Assembly: GCF_002217285.1 (NCBI RefSeq)
Contig: NZ_MUGW01000017.1
Location: forward strand, 1 to 64,000
DNA length: 64,000 bases
From: Flavobacterium hercynium
GTDB lineage: Bacteria > Bacteroidota > Bacteroidia > Flavobacteriales > Flavobacteriaceae
Direction of reading: 5' to 3'
Shown here: one piece after another, positions 8,631 to 17,581 of the stretch
Position numbering within the stretch: the stretch's first letter is position 1
Layout: each line of letters starts with the position of its first letter
Notes under the pieces: model-generated
Told to the model about the DNA's origin: nothing
Seen by the model: the letters and a program-made list of their open reading frames with translations, nothing else
The model's database searches: none
Made by a program: the position numbers and the translations under genes

Positions 8631-9986
8631 TTTGCCAACTAAATGTTTTACTTGCGAAAACGGTTCAGCTACAAAATGATCTCTGTGTTTTATTTTTTCC
8701 GGGAAACGAACGTGGTATTCGAATTCATCTCTAAAGTGACGGATTGCTGCGGCTACCGGCCAAGAGGCTGCGTCACCAAGCGGGCAAATCGTGTTACCTT
8801 CGATTTTACTCTGAATACTCCATAATAATTCGATATCTTCTTCACGGCCCTGACCGTTTTCGATTCTCCATAAAATTTTCTCCAACCATCCTGTTCCTTC
8901 ACGGCAAGGTGTACATTGTCCGCAAGATTCGTGGTGGTAGAAACGGGCAAAATTCCAAGTGTTTCTAACTACGCAGGCAGTATCGTTATACACGATAAAT
9001 CCACCTGAACCTAACATCGATCCGGTAGCAAAACCTCCATCACTTAAAGATTCGTACGTCATTAATCGGTCTTCGCCATTTGCTGTTTTAAAAATTAATT
9101 CAGCAGGTAAAATCGGCACTGAAGATCCTCCTGGAACAAATGCTTTTAAAGGTCTGCTTGAAGACATTCCTCCTAAATATTCATCAGAATTCATGAATTC
9201 ATCAACACTTAAACCTAATTCAATCTCGTAAACTCCCGGATTTTTTATGTGTCCTGAAGCAGAAATTAATTTAGTTCCTGTTGAACGTCCTAGACCAATT
9301 TTAGCGTAATCATCACCTGAATTGTTGATGATCCAAGGCACAGCTGAAATAGTTTCTACATTGTTTACTACTGTTGGGTTTGCCCAAAGTCCTGAAACCG
9401 CAGGAAATGGTGGTTTGATACGAGGATTTCCTCTTTTACCTTCCAGAGATTCAATAAGTGCAGTTTCTTCTCCACAAATATAAGCTCCGGCTCCACAGTG
9501 AACATGAAGTTCTAAATCGTAACCTGTTCCTAATATATTTTTTCCTAACCAGCCGGCAGCTTTAGCTTCGGCGATTGCTCTTTCTAAGATTTTGAAAACC
9601 CACATATACTCTCCACGAATGTAGATATACGATAGGTTAGCGCCCAGAGCAAAACTTGAGGTAATCATTCCTTCGATCAATAAGTGAGGAATATATTCCA
9701 TCAAAAATCGATCTTTGAATGTTCCTGGTTCAGACTCATCAGCATTACAAACCAAATGTCTTGGTCTTCCTGATTTTTTATCAATAAAGCTCCATTTCAT
9801 TCCTGCCGGGAAACCAGCACCACCACGACCACGAAGACCTGATTTTTTTACTTCTTCAACTACTTCGTCCGGTGTAAGGGTTTTTAAAGCTTTTTCTACA
9901 GAAGCATAACCACCATTTTGGCGATATACCTCGTAAGTTTTAATACCCGGAACATTGATTTTATCTAATAATATTTTTTTTGACAT
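8619..9986 (-). CDS. nuoF: NADH-quinone oxidoreductase subunit F
   Basis: This is the NADH-binding flavoprotein of complex I, carrying FMN and the N3 [4Fe-4S] cluster. The 455-residue sequence shows the Rossmann-like glycine-rich loop LRGRGGAGFPAGMKWSF (about residues 50-66), the FMN region CNADESEPGTFKDR, the GAGAYICGEETALIESLEG segment, and the cluster ligands ESCGQCTPCREGT plus NTICPLGDAA. It starts 1 bp after nuoE. Its stop codon lies inside a tandem decamer repeat, so its last few residues (KQTV) are partly encoded by repeat DNA. Confidence 0.98.
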   Translation of the reverse strand: MSKKILLDKINVPGIKTYEVYRQNGGYASVEKALKTLTPDEVVEEVKKSGLRGRGGAGFPAGMKWSFIDKKSGRPRHLVCNADESEPGTFKDRFLMEYIPHLLIEGMITSSFALGANLSYIYIRGEYMWVFKILERAIAEAKAAGWLGKNILGTGYDLELHVHCGAGAYICGEETALIESLEGKRGNPRIKPPFPAVSGLWANPTVVNNVETISAVPWIINNSGDDYAKIGLGRSTGTKLISASGHIKNPGVYEIELGLSVDEFMNSDEYLGGMSSSRPLKAFVPGGSSVPILPAELIFKTANGEDRLMTYESLSDGGFATGSMLGSGGFIVYNDTACVVRNTWNFARFYHHESCGQCTPCREGTGWLEKILWRIENGQGREEDIELLWSIQSKIEGNTICPLGDAASWPVAAAIRHFRDEFEYHVRFPEKIKHRDHFVAEPFSQVKHLVGKQTV

Positions 9987-9987
9987 C

Positions 9988-10518
9988 TTATTTATCGTGT
10001 AATATTATTTTATCATCTTTACAATCAGCGATTAACTGATCTATCTTTTCTTCTGTCAATTTTTCTTTGTAGAAATCACCTAACTGCATCATCGGAGCAT
10101 ATCCGCAAGCACCTAAACATTCTACTCCGGCAATAGTAAACATTCCGTCTGGAGTTGTTTCACCCATTTTAATGCCTAATTTTTCAGAAGTATAATCCAT
10201 TAAATTTTCAGCACCATTTAAACAACAACAAGAGGTCTGGCAAAATTCAAACATGTATTTTCCAATTGGTTTTTGATTGTACATGGTGTAGAAAGTAACT
10301 ACTTCATATACCTCAATTGGTTTGATGTTTAAGATTTCAGCAACTTTATCCTGCAACTCCGTACTTAACCAGTTATTGTGAGCATCCTGCACTTCATGCA
10401 GAACAGGCAATAAAGCTGATTTTCTTTTGTCTTCAGGATAATGACTGATTAACTCATTGATGCGGTTCATCAATGCTTCAGTCATATTTATTTCTTGTTT
10501 GTAATGTTTTCTTTCCAT
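9988..10518 (-). CDS. nuoE: NADH-quinone oxidoreductase subunit E
   Basis: This is the thioredoxin-fold [2Fe-2S] subunit that partners NuoF and carries cluster N1a. The four ligands appear as CQTSCC (C-x4-C) and CLGAC (C-x3-C), spaced as in the 24-kDa subunit family. The N-terminal helical domain (ALLPVLHEVQDAHN, VYEVVTFYTMYNQKP) is complete. At 176 residues the length is normal. The start at MERKHYK is taken; MTEALMN, 11 codons later, is an equally plausible start. An AT-rich palindromic repeat lies 8 bp upstream. Confidence 0.96.
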   Translation of the reverse strand: MERKHYKQEINMTEALMNRINELISHYPEDKRKSALLPVLHEVQDAHNNWLSTELQDKVAEILNIKPIEVYEVVTFYTMYNQKPIGKYMFEFCQTSCCCLNGAENLMDYTSEKLGIKMGETTPDGMFTIAGVECLGACGYAPMMQLGDFYKEKLTEEKIDQLIADCKDDKIILHDK

Positions 10519-10649
10519 TCTTAATTTTAGATTTTAGATTTCTGATTTTAGATTTTTCAATCTCCAACCTATAATCTACATTCTACAAATCTTTTATTAG
10601 ACTTAAACTTTGAATCTGAATTCTAAAATCTAAAATCTAAAATATTTTT
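10519..10649. repeat. Palindromic TTTAGATTT repeat between nuoD and nuoE
   Basis: This 131-bp gap is filled by inverted copies of an AGATTTTAGATTT theme. One arm at 10526-10556 faces the nuoE start and the opposite arm (AAATCTAAAATCTAAAAT, about 10624-10641) follows the nuoD stop. The 31-nt arm 10526-10556 is identical to 12987-13017 next to nuoB. No ORF is present. It looks like a small mobile palindromic element sitting inside an operon. Confidence 0.75.
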
Positions 10650-11888
10650 TTATGCGTCCAGTTCTCCTGCGATAACATTTAAACTTGATAGAATAACAAT
10701 TGCATCTGATAACAAAGCACCTTTAATCATTTCAGGATAAGCTTGGTAATAGATAAAACATGGTCTTCTAAAGTGTAATCTATATGGAGTTCTGCTTCCG
10801 TCAGTAACTAAATAGAATCCGATTTCTCCATTTCCACCTTCAACAGGATGGTAAATTTCTGCAACTGGTACAGGAACTTCTCCCATTACAATTTTAAAGT
10901 GATAAATTAGAGATTCCATTGAATTGTAAACATCTTCTTTTGGAGGAAGGTAATAGTCAGGAACCTGAGCATGATATTCGTTACCAGCCGGCATTTTATC
11001 TAATGCCTGACGAATAATGCTTAAACTCTCCCAGATTTCTGCATTACGTACACAGAAACGATCATAAGTATCTCCTGATTTTCCAACAGGAACAATGAAA
11101 TCGAAATCTTCGTAAGAAGAGTAAGGGTGAGCAACACGAACATCGTAATCAACTCCGGCAGCACGCAAGTTTGGTCCTGTAAATCCGTAAGCCATTGCCT
11201 GCTCTGCAGAAATTGCACCTACATTTACAGTTCTGTCAAGGAAAATTCTATTTCTTTCGAATAAGTTTTCAAACTCTTTCCATGCAGCTGGAAAATCTTT
11301 AAGGAAAGTGTCTAGTTTCTCAAAAGCGGCTGGAGACCAGTCTCTTTCAAATCCACCGATTCTTCCCATATTTGTAGTCAAACGAGCTCCACAAATTTCT
11401 TCGTAGATTTCGTAGATTTTTTCTCTAAATTGAAAAACATACAAGAAACCAGTATATGCACCAGTATCTACACCAAGGATTGAATTACAGATTAAGTGAT
11501 CGGTAATACGAGCCAATTCCATTACGATAACTCTTAAGTATTGAGCACGTTTAGGTACTTCAATATTTAATAGCTTTTCTAAAGTCATCCACCATCCCAT
11601 ATTGTTAATAGGAGAGGAGCAATAGTTCATACGGTCAGTAAGCGGTGTAATTTGATAAAAAGGACGATTTTCGGCGATTTTTTCAAACGCTCGGTGAATA
11701 TAACCAATCGTAGGTTCTGCTTCCAGGATTCTTTCACCATCCATTAATAGGATGTTCTGAAAGATACCGTGTGTAGCCGGGTGAGTTGGTCCTAAATTCA
11801 GAACCGAAAGTTCACTTCCGTCTTCATTTAGTTTCTCCTTAATTATTTTAGCATAGCGATGCTCTGGTGGTAATAATAGTTCTGACAT
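10650..11888 (-). CDS. nuoD: NADH-quinone oxidoreductase subunit D
   Basis: This is the 49-kDa peripheral subunit, which lines the quinone site near cluster N2. The 412-residue protein has the hallmark LGPTHPATHG near residue 31, EPTIGYIHRAFEK, the Y/H pair of the quinone site, TDRMNYCSSPINNMGW, and the C-terminal segment ending LSSLNVIAGELD with the processed-hydrogenase-like DxxxGEvDR fold (here GELDA). nuoC and nuoD are separate genes here, unlike the fused NuoCD of enterobacteria. nuoC lies 21 bp upstream. Confidence 0.98.
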   Translation of the reverse strand: MSELLLPPEHRYAKIIKEKLNEDGSELSVLNLGPTHPATHGIFQNILLMDGERILEAEPTIGYIHRAFEKIAENRPFYQITPLTDRMNYCSSPINNMGWWMTLEKLLNIEVPKRAQYLRVIVMELARITDHLICNSILGVDTGAYTGFLYVFQFREKIYEIYEEICGARLTTNMGRIGGFERDWSPAAFEKLDTFLKDFPAAWKEFENLFERNRIFLDRTVNVGAISAEQAMAYGFTGPNLRAAGVDYDVRVAHPYSSYEDFDFIVPVGKSGDTYDRFCVRNAEIWESLSIIRQALDKMPAGNEYHAQVPDYYLPPKEDVYNSMESLIYHFKIVMGEVPVPVAEIYHPVEGGNGEIGFYLVTDGSRTPYRLHFRRPCFIYYQAYPEMIKGALLSDAIVILSSLNVIAGELDA

Positions 11889-11909
11889 TTTATAATGTTG
11901 AATTATTTT

Positions 11910-12431
11910 TTAGCAATTTGTTGTTGTTCTTCCAAAGAATCTGTCGTCTTTATCCGTTCTTCCGCTGTCTTCCATCGGGAATTCTTTACGCATTGGGAAA
12001 GAGACCATTTCATCCATATTCAAAATACGTTTCAATTGAGGGTGACCAATGAAGTTCACGCCGTAGAAATCGTACGTTTCTCTTTCCATCCAGTTTGAAC
12101 TTAAGAAAATATTTGAAATAGATTTTATTTCCGGTTTTTCGCCGTTAAGATATACTTTGATTCTAATTCGTTTGTTTTCGTACCAATTGTGTAAATGGTA
12201 TACTATTGCAAACTGACGATCTATTTCGTTATCCGGATAATGAACTCCGCAAAGATCTGTTAGAAAATGAAAACGTAAATCAGCATCGTTTTTCAAGAAT
12301 AGTATTAGAGCGGTGATTTTGTCAGCAGATGTTTCTACTGAAAATATATCTCTCTCTTCCTGAAAGTTGAAAACACTTGAGCTAAATGTTTCGGTAAGTT
12401 TATCTTGTATTTGGGTGTTTTCTAAAGCCAT
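11910..12431 (-). CDS. nuoC: NADH-quinone oxidoreductase subunit C
   Basis: This is the 30-kDa peripheral-arm subunit, which has no cofactor and acts structurally around NuoD and NuoI. The 173-residue sequence shows the family core DLCGVHYPDNEIDRQFAIVY and the signature WMERETYDFYGVNFIGHPQL, followed by RILNMDEM and PMRKEFP. It starts 1 bp after the nuoB stop. Length agrees with stand-alone NuoC proteins. Confidence 0.96.
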   Translation of the reverse strand: MALENTQIQDKLTETFSSSVFNFQEERDIFSVETSADKITALILFLKNDADLRFHFLTDLCGVHYPDNEIDRQFAIVYHLHNWYENKRIRIKVYLNGEKPEIKSISNIFLSSNWMERETYDFYGVNFIGHPQLKRILNMDEMVSFPMRKEFPMEDSGRTDKDDRFFGRTTTNC

Positions 12432-12432
12432 C

Positions 12433-12981
12433 TTATGAAATATTATATGAAGCTAATAATTCTTGGTATTCCGGAGAGCTTCTGCGTCTTACAGACTCGC
12501 TTTTTACCAATTCTTGTAGTCTCATTACACCATCTACAATTTGTTCCGGTCTTGGCGGGCATCCTGGTACGTAAACGTCAACCGGGATAACTTTGTCAAT
12601 TCCTTGTAAAACAGAATACGTATCAAAGACTCCTCCTGATGAAGCACATGCTCCAACAGCAATAACCCAGCGAGGTTCAGCCATTTGTTCGTAAACTTGT
12701 CTTAAGATTGGTGCCATTTTTTTAGAAATAGTTCCCATTACCAATAACATATCTGCCTGACGAGGAGAGAAACTCACACGCTCAGAACCAAATCGTGCTA
12801 AATCATAATGTGAAGCCATTGTTGCCATAAACTCAATTCCGCAGCAAGATGTTGCGAATGGTAAAGGCCAAAGAGAATTCGCGCGTGCCAAACCTACTAC
12901 ATCATTAAGTTTTGTAGCGAAGTAACCTTCACCAACAACACCTTCAGGAGGGGCAACCATGTTTATATTTGAATCGCTCAT
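12433..12981 (-). CDS. nuoB: NADH-quinone oxidoreductase subunit B
   Basis: This subunit holds terminal cluster N2, which reduces quinone. Ligand cysteines appear in [11 protein letters not shown] (tandem CC), VGACASSGG and [28 protein letters not shown] is also a family mark. At 182 residues the protein is full length. nuoC follows after one base. A 31-nt repeat arm lies only 5 bp upstream of the ATG, so the leader of this cistron is made of repeat DNA. Confidence 0.98.
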   Translation of the reverse strand: MSDSNINMVAPPEGVVGEGYFATKLNDVVGLARANSLWPLPFATSCCGIEFMATMASHYDLARFGSERVSFSPRQADMLLVMGTISKKMAPILRQVYEQMAEPRWVIAVGACASSGGVFDTYSVLQGIDKVIPVDVYVPGCPPRPEQIVDGVMRLQELVKSESVRRRSSPEYQELLASYNIS

Positions 12982-13144
12982 TTTAATTTAGATTTTAGAT
13001 TTCTGATTTTAGATTTTGAAAATCCTGAAAACCGAAATCAATATTTAAAAAAATCAATATTATATTTTTAGAAATCAATATCTCAAATCTAAAATTCTAA
13101 ATCAAAGCAATCTAAAATTTAAAAATCTGAAATTTATAATTTCT
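12982..13144. repeat. Palindromic TTTAGATTT repeat between nuoA and nuoB
   Basis: This 163-bp gap has the same organisation as the nuoD-nuoE gap. The arm 12987-13017 is identical over 31 nt to 10526-10556. Opposed copies (AAATCTAAAATTCTAAAT, AATCTAAAATTTAAAAATC) fill about 13083-13135 on the nuoA side, with AAATCAATATT copies in the middle. It has no coding potential. It lies within the operon just after its first gene. Confidence 0.75.
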
Positions 13145-13510
13145 TTATTCCCACTCTAGTGCTTTCTTTTTGATGATGTAGAAAAATCCAACCAAAAGAA
13201 GTGACATAAAAATAATCATTTTTAGCATTCCTTCGATACCCAATTCTTTAAAATTTACTGCCCAAGGATAAAGGAAAATTACCTCTACGTCGAACAATAC
13301 AAATAAGATGGCTACAAGGAAATATTTTACTGAAAATGGAATACGTGCATTACCAACAGATTCGATACCGCACTCAAAGTTTTTGTCTTTAATTTCAGAA
13401 GTTCTTTTTGGTCCTAATTTTCCAGAAACAATGATAGTTCCAACAACAAAACCTACAGCCAAAATAAGCTGCATTAAAATAGGAAGATAACTGTATTGAT
13501 CAGATTGCAT
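13145..13510 (-). CDS. nuoA: NADH-quinone oxidoreductase subunit A
   Basis: This three-helix ND3-type membrane subunit of complex I is 121 residues long. The signature loop KDKNFECGIESVGNARIPFSVKYF, with the conserved cysteine, and the helix ILFVLFDVEVIFLYPWAV, with its acidic residues, are typical. It is the first gene of the nuo operon. A strong Flavobacterium-type promoter lies 33-63 bp upstream and a terminator beyond that separates it from the cold-shock gene. Confidence 0.97.
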   Translation of the reverse strand: MQSDQYSYLPILMQLILAVGFVVGTIIVSGKLGPKRTSEIKDKNFECGIESVGNARIPFSVKYFLVAILFVLFDVEVIFLYPWAVNFKELGIEGMLKMIIFMSLLLVGFFYIIKKKALEWE

Positions 13511-13542
13511 ATCGTGGTGTTTTTACATGAAAAAATGAAACA

Positions 13543-13573
13543 CAAAGATAGGTTTCAAGTCTGTAAATCACAA
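13543..13573 (-). promoter_or_regulatory. nuo operon promoter
   Basis: On the minus strand TATCTTTG (13543-13550) matches the Bacteroidetes -7 consensus TAnnTTTG exactly. TTG (13571-13573) lies 20 nt upstream as the -33 element. Transcription would begin about 25-30 nt before the nuoA ATG. The terminator at 13672-13709 isolates it from the upstream gene, so this is probably the main promoter for all 14 nuo genes. Confidence 0.7.
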
Positions 13574-13671
13574 GCTAAAAAAGGATTTAAGTGGGGTGTG
13601 AAAGAGGGTTTGAGGGTAATTTTTATTGATTATAAATAACAGGCTTGTTTTTTAGGTTTTTTTTAAGATTT

Positions 13672-13709
13672 GAGCAAAAAAAAACGTCTCGAAATAAATC
13701 GAGACGTTT
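13672..13709 (-). terminator. Intrinsic terminator after the cold-shock gene
   Basis: A perfect 11-bp stem (13682-13692 with 13699-13709, AAACGTCTCGA / TCGAGACGTTT) has a 6-nt loop and is followed on the minus strand by a run of about ten T. It ends transcription of the cold-shock gene before the nuo promoter. Confidence 0.9.
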
Positions 13710-13750
13710 GAACCATTCAGAGGCAAAAAAAATAAATTGCTATATTTTTC

Positions 13751-13945
13751 TTAGATTACTGCTACTTTAGCAGCAACTTTCCCTTTTCTTCCTTCTTCTT
13801 CTTCATAGCTTACACGGTCACCTTCGCGTAATTCTTCCGCGTTAATTCCTGAAGCGTGAACGAAGATATCTTTTCCTGTTTCTTCGTCTGTAATGAATCC
13901 ATAACCTTTAGATTCATTGAAAAATTTTACTGTACCTGTACGCAT
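13751..13945 (-). CDS. Cold-shock domain protein (CspA family)
   Basis: This small single-domain RNA/DNA chaperone has 64 residues. RNP1 is visible as KGYGFITD and RNP2 as DIFVHAS, in the usual order. The sequence starts MRTGTVKFFNESKGYG, typical of bacterial Csp proteins. From family knowledge it binds single-stranded nucleic acid and keeps mRNA unfolded. It is monocistronic, with its own promoter (13975-14007) and terminator (13672-13709). Which csp paralogue it is cannot be told from sequence alone. Confidence 0.95.
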   Translation of the reverse strand: MRTGTVKFFNESKGYGFITDEETGKDIFVHASGINAEELREGDRVSYEEEEGRKGKVAAKVAVI

Positions 13946-13974
13946 TGTAATTGTAATAATAATTTATAATGAAG

Positions 13975-14007
13975 CAAATGTAATATATAAATTCATACAA
14001 ATGACAA
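13975..14007 (-). promoter_or_regulatory. Cold-shock gene promoter
   Basis: Minus-strand TACATTTG (13975-13982) fits TAnnTTTG. A TTG (14005-14007) lies 22 nt upstream. The predicted start is about 25 nt before the csp ATG. Csp leaders are often regulatory, but no long 5' leader is implied here. Confidence 0.5.
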
Positions 14008-14057
14008 GAAGGTGTTAATTTTTTGTAAAAATTATTGATTCACAGTGTTTTCGCTAT

Positions 14058-14252
14058 TTATATTGCATCTATTAAGATATCGATATGCTTTATTTGAGAA
14101 TCATTGATTGTAGGAATCTTAAGTAGGAATATTGGCTTTTGTTTTACAAATAATTGCAATCTTTTCCAAAAACTATCAACGGCTATTTTATCGTGCCTTT
14201 TGTTGCTGTATTTGTTAGTGTTCACGATAATAAGTTCGTAATGAAGACACAC
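14058..14252 (-). CDS. Doubtful 64-residue hypothetical ORF
   Basis: An open frame lies in the 374-bp gap between csp and aspS. Its only start is GTG, immediately below the aspS terminator. The frame continues upstream through the terminator stem to about 14300 without a methionine. Composition looks protein-like (a WKRLQLFVKQKPIFLL stretch), but I recognise no family, and no promoter or SD is visible. It may be a decayed gene remnant or chance. Apart from this, the csp promoter and the terminator, the gap 13946-14319 shows nothing. Confidence 0.2.
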   Translation of the reverse strand: MCLHYELIIVNTNKYSNKRHDKIAVDSFWKRLQLFVKQKPIFLLKIPTINDSQIKHIDILIDAI

Positions 14253-14256
14253 TGAA

Positions 14257-14295
14257 AATAAAAAAAACCTGCAGTTATAAGTTAGCTGCAGGTTT
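14257..14295 (-). terminator. Intrinsic terminator after aspS
   Basis: A 10-bp perfect stem AAACCTGCAG (14265-14274) with CTGCAGGTTT (14286-14295) is followed on the minus strand by a run of eight T. It lies 25 bp past the aspS stop. Confidence 0.9.
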
Positions 14296-14319
14296 GGTGT
14301 TTAAAATGCTATAATTATA

Positions 14320-16071
14320 TTATACTGTAGCAATTTTAATATGTAGTTCTTTTAATTGCGCTTCGTCAATTGTAGCAGGTGCATCGATCATAACATCACG
14401 TCCTGAATTGTTTTTAGGGAACGCAATAAAGTCTCTAATTGTTTCCTGACCTCCTAAGATAGCAACAAGTCTGTCAAGACCAAAAGCTAACCCTCCGTGA
14501 GGTGGTGCTCCAAATTGAAAAGCATCCATTAAGAATCCAAATTGTGCTTTTGCTTCTTCTTCCGTAAAGCCTAAATATTTAAACATCAATTGTTGTGTTG
14601 CTTTATCGTGAATACGAATAGAGCCTCCTCCAATTTCGTTTCCGTTTAAAACCATATCGTAAGCATTTGCACGTACTTTTCCAGGATCTGTTTCTAACAG
14701 CGCCATATCTTCTGGTTTTGGAGAAGTAAAAGGGTGGTGCATTGCATGGTAACGACCACTTTCTTCGTCAAGTTCCAGTAATGGAAAATCAACAACCCAT
14801 AACGGTGCAAATTCTTCCGGATTACGTAAACCTAAACGAGTAGCTAATTCCATACGAAGTGCAGAAAGCTGAGCACGTGTTTTGTCAGCAGGACCTGAAA
14901 GAACAAAAATCATATCTCCAGGCTGTGCTCCTGTAATTTTGCCCCAGTTTCCTAAATCGTCCTGGTCGTAAAACTTGTCTACAGATGATTTAAACGTTCC
15001 ATCGTCATTGCATTTTGCATAAACCATTCCAGACGCTCCTACTTGCGGACGCTTAACCCAGTCAATTAACCCGTCAATTTCTTTACGAGTATAATTTCCT
15101 GCTCCTGGAACTGCAATTCCAACCACTAATTCTGCAGCATTGAAAACTGGAAAATCTTTGTGTTTTGCAAATTCGTTTAACTCACCAAATTTCATCCCGA
15201 AACGAATGTCTGGTTTGTCATTACCGTATGTTTTCATAGCGTAGTCATAGGTAATTCTTGGAAATTTATCTACTTCAATGCCTTTTAATTCTTTTAATAA
15301 GTGTCTTGTAAGCCCTTCAAAAACATTTAAGATGTCTTCTTGTTCTACAAATGCCATTTCGCAATCGATCTGAGTAAACTCAGGCTGACGATCGGCACGT
15401 AAATCCTCATCACGGAAACATTTTACGATTTGAAAATATTTATCCATTCCACCTACCATCAATAATTGTTTGAAAGTTTGTGGAGATTGTGGTAAAGCAT
15501 AAAACTGACCTTCGTTCATACGGCTTGGTACAACGAAATCTCTCGCGCCTTCCGGAGTCGATTTGATTAGGTAAGGAGTTTCTACTTCACAGAAATCTAA
15601 ATCAGATAAATATTTACGAACTTCCATTGCTACTTTATGACGGAACAACAAGCTGTTTTTTACCGGATTTCTTCTGATGTCTAAATAACGGTATTTCATT
15701 CGGATATCTTCTCCACCATCGGTTTCGTCTTCGATAGTAAAAGGAGGCGTTAATGCCGCATTTAAAATCGTTAGTTCAGATACTAAAATTTCAATTTCAC
15801 CAGTTGGAATATTTTTGTTTTTGGCTTCACGCTCAATAACAGTTCCTTTAACCTGTATTACAAATTCTCTACCAAGTGTTTTTGCTAATTCAAAAACAGT
15901 TTTGTCAGTACGGCTTTCATCAAAAATAAGTTGAGTAATTCCGTAACGGTCGCGTAAATCGACCCAATTCATAAATCCTTTATCGCGTGATTTCTGAACC
16001 CAACCAGCAAGTGTAACTTCGGTATTAATGTTTGAGGCATTTAATTCGCCACAATTATGACTTCTATACAT
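14320..16071 (-). CDS. aspS: Aspartyl-tRNA synthetase
   Basis: This is a class IIb aminoacyl-tRNA synthetase that charges tRNA-Asp in the cytoplasm. An N-terminal OB-fold anticodon-binding domain ([22 protein letters not shown]) leads to motif 2 ([18 protein letters not shown]), the bacterial insertion (GAD) domain and motif 3 ([15 protein letters not shown]). The GAD domain and the C-terminal [16 protein letters not shown] extension mark the bacterial type. I start it at [10 protein letters not shown] (583 residues), because the 11-codon upstream extension lies across the likely -7 element. It is monocistronic. Confidence 0.97.
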   Translation of the reverse strand: MYRSHNCGELNASNINTEVTLAGWVQKSRDKGFMNWVDLRDRYGITQLIFDESRTDKTVFELAKTLGREFVIQVKGTVIEREAKNKNIPTGEIEILVSELTILNAALTPPFTIEDETDGGEDIRMKYRYLDIRRNPVKNSLLFRHKVAMEVRKYLSDLDFCEVETPYLIKSTPEGARDFVVPSRMNEGQFYALPQSPQTFKQLLMVGGMDKYFQIVKCFRDEDLRADRQPEFTQIDCEMAFVEQEDILNVFEGLTRHLLKELKGIEVDKFPRITYDYAMKTYGNDKPDIRFGMKFGELNEFAKHKDFPVFNAAELVVGIAVPGAGNYTRKEIDGLIDWVKRPQVGASGMVYAKCNDDGTFKSSVDKFYDQDDLGNWGKITGAQPGDMIFVLSGPADKTRAQLSALRMELATRLGLRNPEEFAPLWVVDFPLLELDEESGRYHAMHHPFTSPKPEDMALLETDPGKVRANAYDMVLNGNEIGGGSIRIHDKATQQLMFKYLGFTEEEAKAQFGFLMDAFQFGAPPHGGLAFGLDRLVAILGGQETIRDFIAFPKNNSGRDVMIDAPATIDEAQLKELHIKIATV

Positions 16072-16089
16072 GATCAAAATTTTAGACTG

Positions 16090-16097
16090 CAAAAGTA
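16090..16097 (-). promoter_or_regulatory. Probable aspS -7 element
   Basis: Minus-strand TACTTTTG matches TAnnTTTG 19 nt before the chosen aspS ATG. No clear TTG is found at the -33 distance, so the call rests on the -7 box only. It supports the shorter start. Confidence 0.4.
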
Positions 16098-16377
16098 AAC
16101 ACAAAATTCAAAATATAATATTTAAAAGTTTGATTTTACTGTTAAAGAACAGGTTTTATTTAGGATGTGAAATAAAATGCTGTCGAAAGAGATTGTATTG
16201 TTTTTCATTTTGACAGGTTAAGATGTAAAAATAATTCAGGCGCATCAATTTAAGAGGTTGGTAATTAGAAAGTAAAAGAAACAGTTACAGGAAGTTATTT
16301 TTAAATATATGTTAATTCTTAAATTTTGAGATCGTATTTTCTTTAGCTTTGAGTCAGCAAAATAAAAGATAATAAAT
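16098..16377. other. Divergent intergenic region aspS / thioredoxin gene
   Basis: This gap separates two divergent genes. A plus-strand TAGCTTTG (16344-16351) is a likely -7 element for the thioredoxin-like gene, with TTG at 16326-16328 somewhat close (15-nt spacing). No ORF, RNA gene or repeat is recognised in the remainder. Confidence 0.4.
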
Positions 16378-17373
16378 ATGAAAAAAGTTTTTGTTTCCGG
16401 CTTATTGATTTTTAGCGTGATGACTATTATTGGTCAGGGTAAGAATCAGGTTAAATTTACGGCTAAAATAGCTAATCGAAATAGTGATACATTAGTAATA
16501 CGAGGCATGAATAATTTTAAACAAGTTATTCCCATTAATAAGAAAGAAGTTTTTGCAGCGAACTTTGACGCTCCTAAAGGATTTTATATGTTGTCTGATG
16601 GCGTTGAGTCGTCCAGTCTTTATTTAAAACCAAATTCTGAGGTAAATCTTGTAATGAATGCTAAAGAGTTTGATGAAACTATTGTTTATAAAGGAAAAGG
16701 GGTTAACGAAAGTAACTTTCTTGCTCAAAAGGCTTTGGTTGATGAGAAATTTATGAACGAAGCTTTTTCTAAAGAAGCTACCGTTTTTGCTTCTTTGGTA
16801 GAAGAGAAGAAGAAAAAAGACTTGCAGGATATTGAAAATGGAGACTTTGATCCTGAGTTTAAAACAATGTTAAAGAAAGCGGTAGAAGAATTTAGTCAAT
16901 ATGCGGGTCAGGAATATAAAAGAATTTCCGGTATGGCCAACTTAAATGGAAAGGCATCTCCCGGTTTTGATTATGAAAATCATAAAGGAGGAAAAACAAA
17001 ACTTTCTGATCTGAAAGGAAAATATGTTTACATCGATTTATGGGCTACATGGTGCGGACCTTGCCGAGCTGAAATTCCATTCTTGCAAAAAATTGAAGAA
17101 AAGTACCACGGTAAAAATATAGAGTTTATTAGTATTTCTGTTGACGTAGCAAAAGACCATGATAAATGGGCAAAATTTGTAACGGATAAAAAACTAGGCG
17201 GAATTCAATTATTCGCTGATAAAGACTGGCAATCTGAGTTTGTAACCAGCTATGGCGTTAACGGAATTCCAAGATTCATTTTAATTGATCCGCAAGGTAA
17301 TATCTTAAATGCAGATGCTGACAGACCCTCTTCTGCAGCACTTCAGACTCAATTAGACGCTTTATTAAAGTAA
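16378..17373 (+). CDS. Secreted TlpA-like thioredoxin with DUF4369-type N-terminus
   Basis: This is a periplasmic or envelope thiol-disulfide protein. A signal peptide (MKKVFVSGLLIFSVMTIIGQ) is followed by a beta-rich DUF4369-like region (about residues 24-120), a charged helical linker, and a C-terminal TlpA/ResA-type thioredoxin domain with the active site WATWCGPCRAE (about 221-231) and the cis-proline region NGIPRFILID. The 331-residue length fits the Bacteroidetes family. Family members are thought to reduce or isomerise envelope cysteines; the specific partner is unknown. It is monocistronic with its own terminator. Confidence 0.9.
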   Translation: MKKVFVSGLLIFSVMTIIGQGKNQVKFTAKIANRNSDTLVIRGMNNFKQVIPINKKEVFAANFDAPKGFYMLSDGVESSSLYLKPNSEVNLVMNAKEFDETIVYKGKGVNESNFLAQKALVDEKFMNEAFSKEATVFASLVEEKKKKDLQDIENGDFDPEFKTMLKKAVEEFSQYAGQEYKRISGMANLNGKASPGFDYENHKGGKTKLSDLKGKYVYIDLWATWCGPCRAEIPFLQKIEEKYHGKNIEFISISVDVAKDHDKWAKFVTDKKLGGIQLFADKDWQSEFVTSYGVNGIPRFILIDPQGNILNADADRPSSAALQTQLDALLK

Positions 17374-17428
17374 AAAAGCACAAAATAGTAAAATGCAATA
17401 TTTATTGCTTTTTCATAAAAAACCCAGT

Positions 17429-17454
17429 AAAACCAATGCTTGAGCATTGGTTTT
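17429..17454 (+). terminator. Intrinsic terminator after the thioredoxin gene
   Basis: The inverted repeat AAAACCAATGCT / AGCATTGGTTTT has a very short loop and is followed by GTTGTTTT. It lies 55 bp past the stop codon. Confidence 0.75.
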
Positions 17455-17541
17455 GTTGTTTTAGATATTTTTCCAATGTTAAGCTTTTATCCAATGTTAC
17501 CAAATTGTTAACTAAAAGTTTTTTTAATGTAAACAATTAAT

Positions 17542-17549
17542 TATATTTG
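17542..17549 (+). promoter_or_regulatory. -7 element of the MORN-like gene
   Basis: TATATTTG fits TAnnTTTG 32 nt before the ATG at 17582. No TTG is seen at the expected -33 distance. Confidence 0.4.
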
Positions 17550-17581
17550 ATAAAGATTTGATAACATTAATACCTAAAGAT

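Noticed and set aside
8643..9231. Several plus-strand ORFs of 60-90 codons across nuoF
   Set aside because: They overlap the NuoF cluster and FMN motifs in antisense and have no protein-like composition.
14058..14252. Firm gene call for the ORF between csp and aspS
   Set aside because: GTG-only start directly under a terminator, no promoter, no recognised family; kept only as a low-confidence entry.
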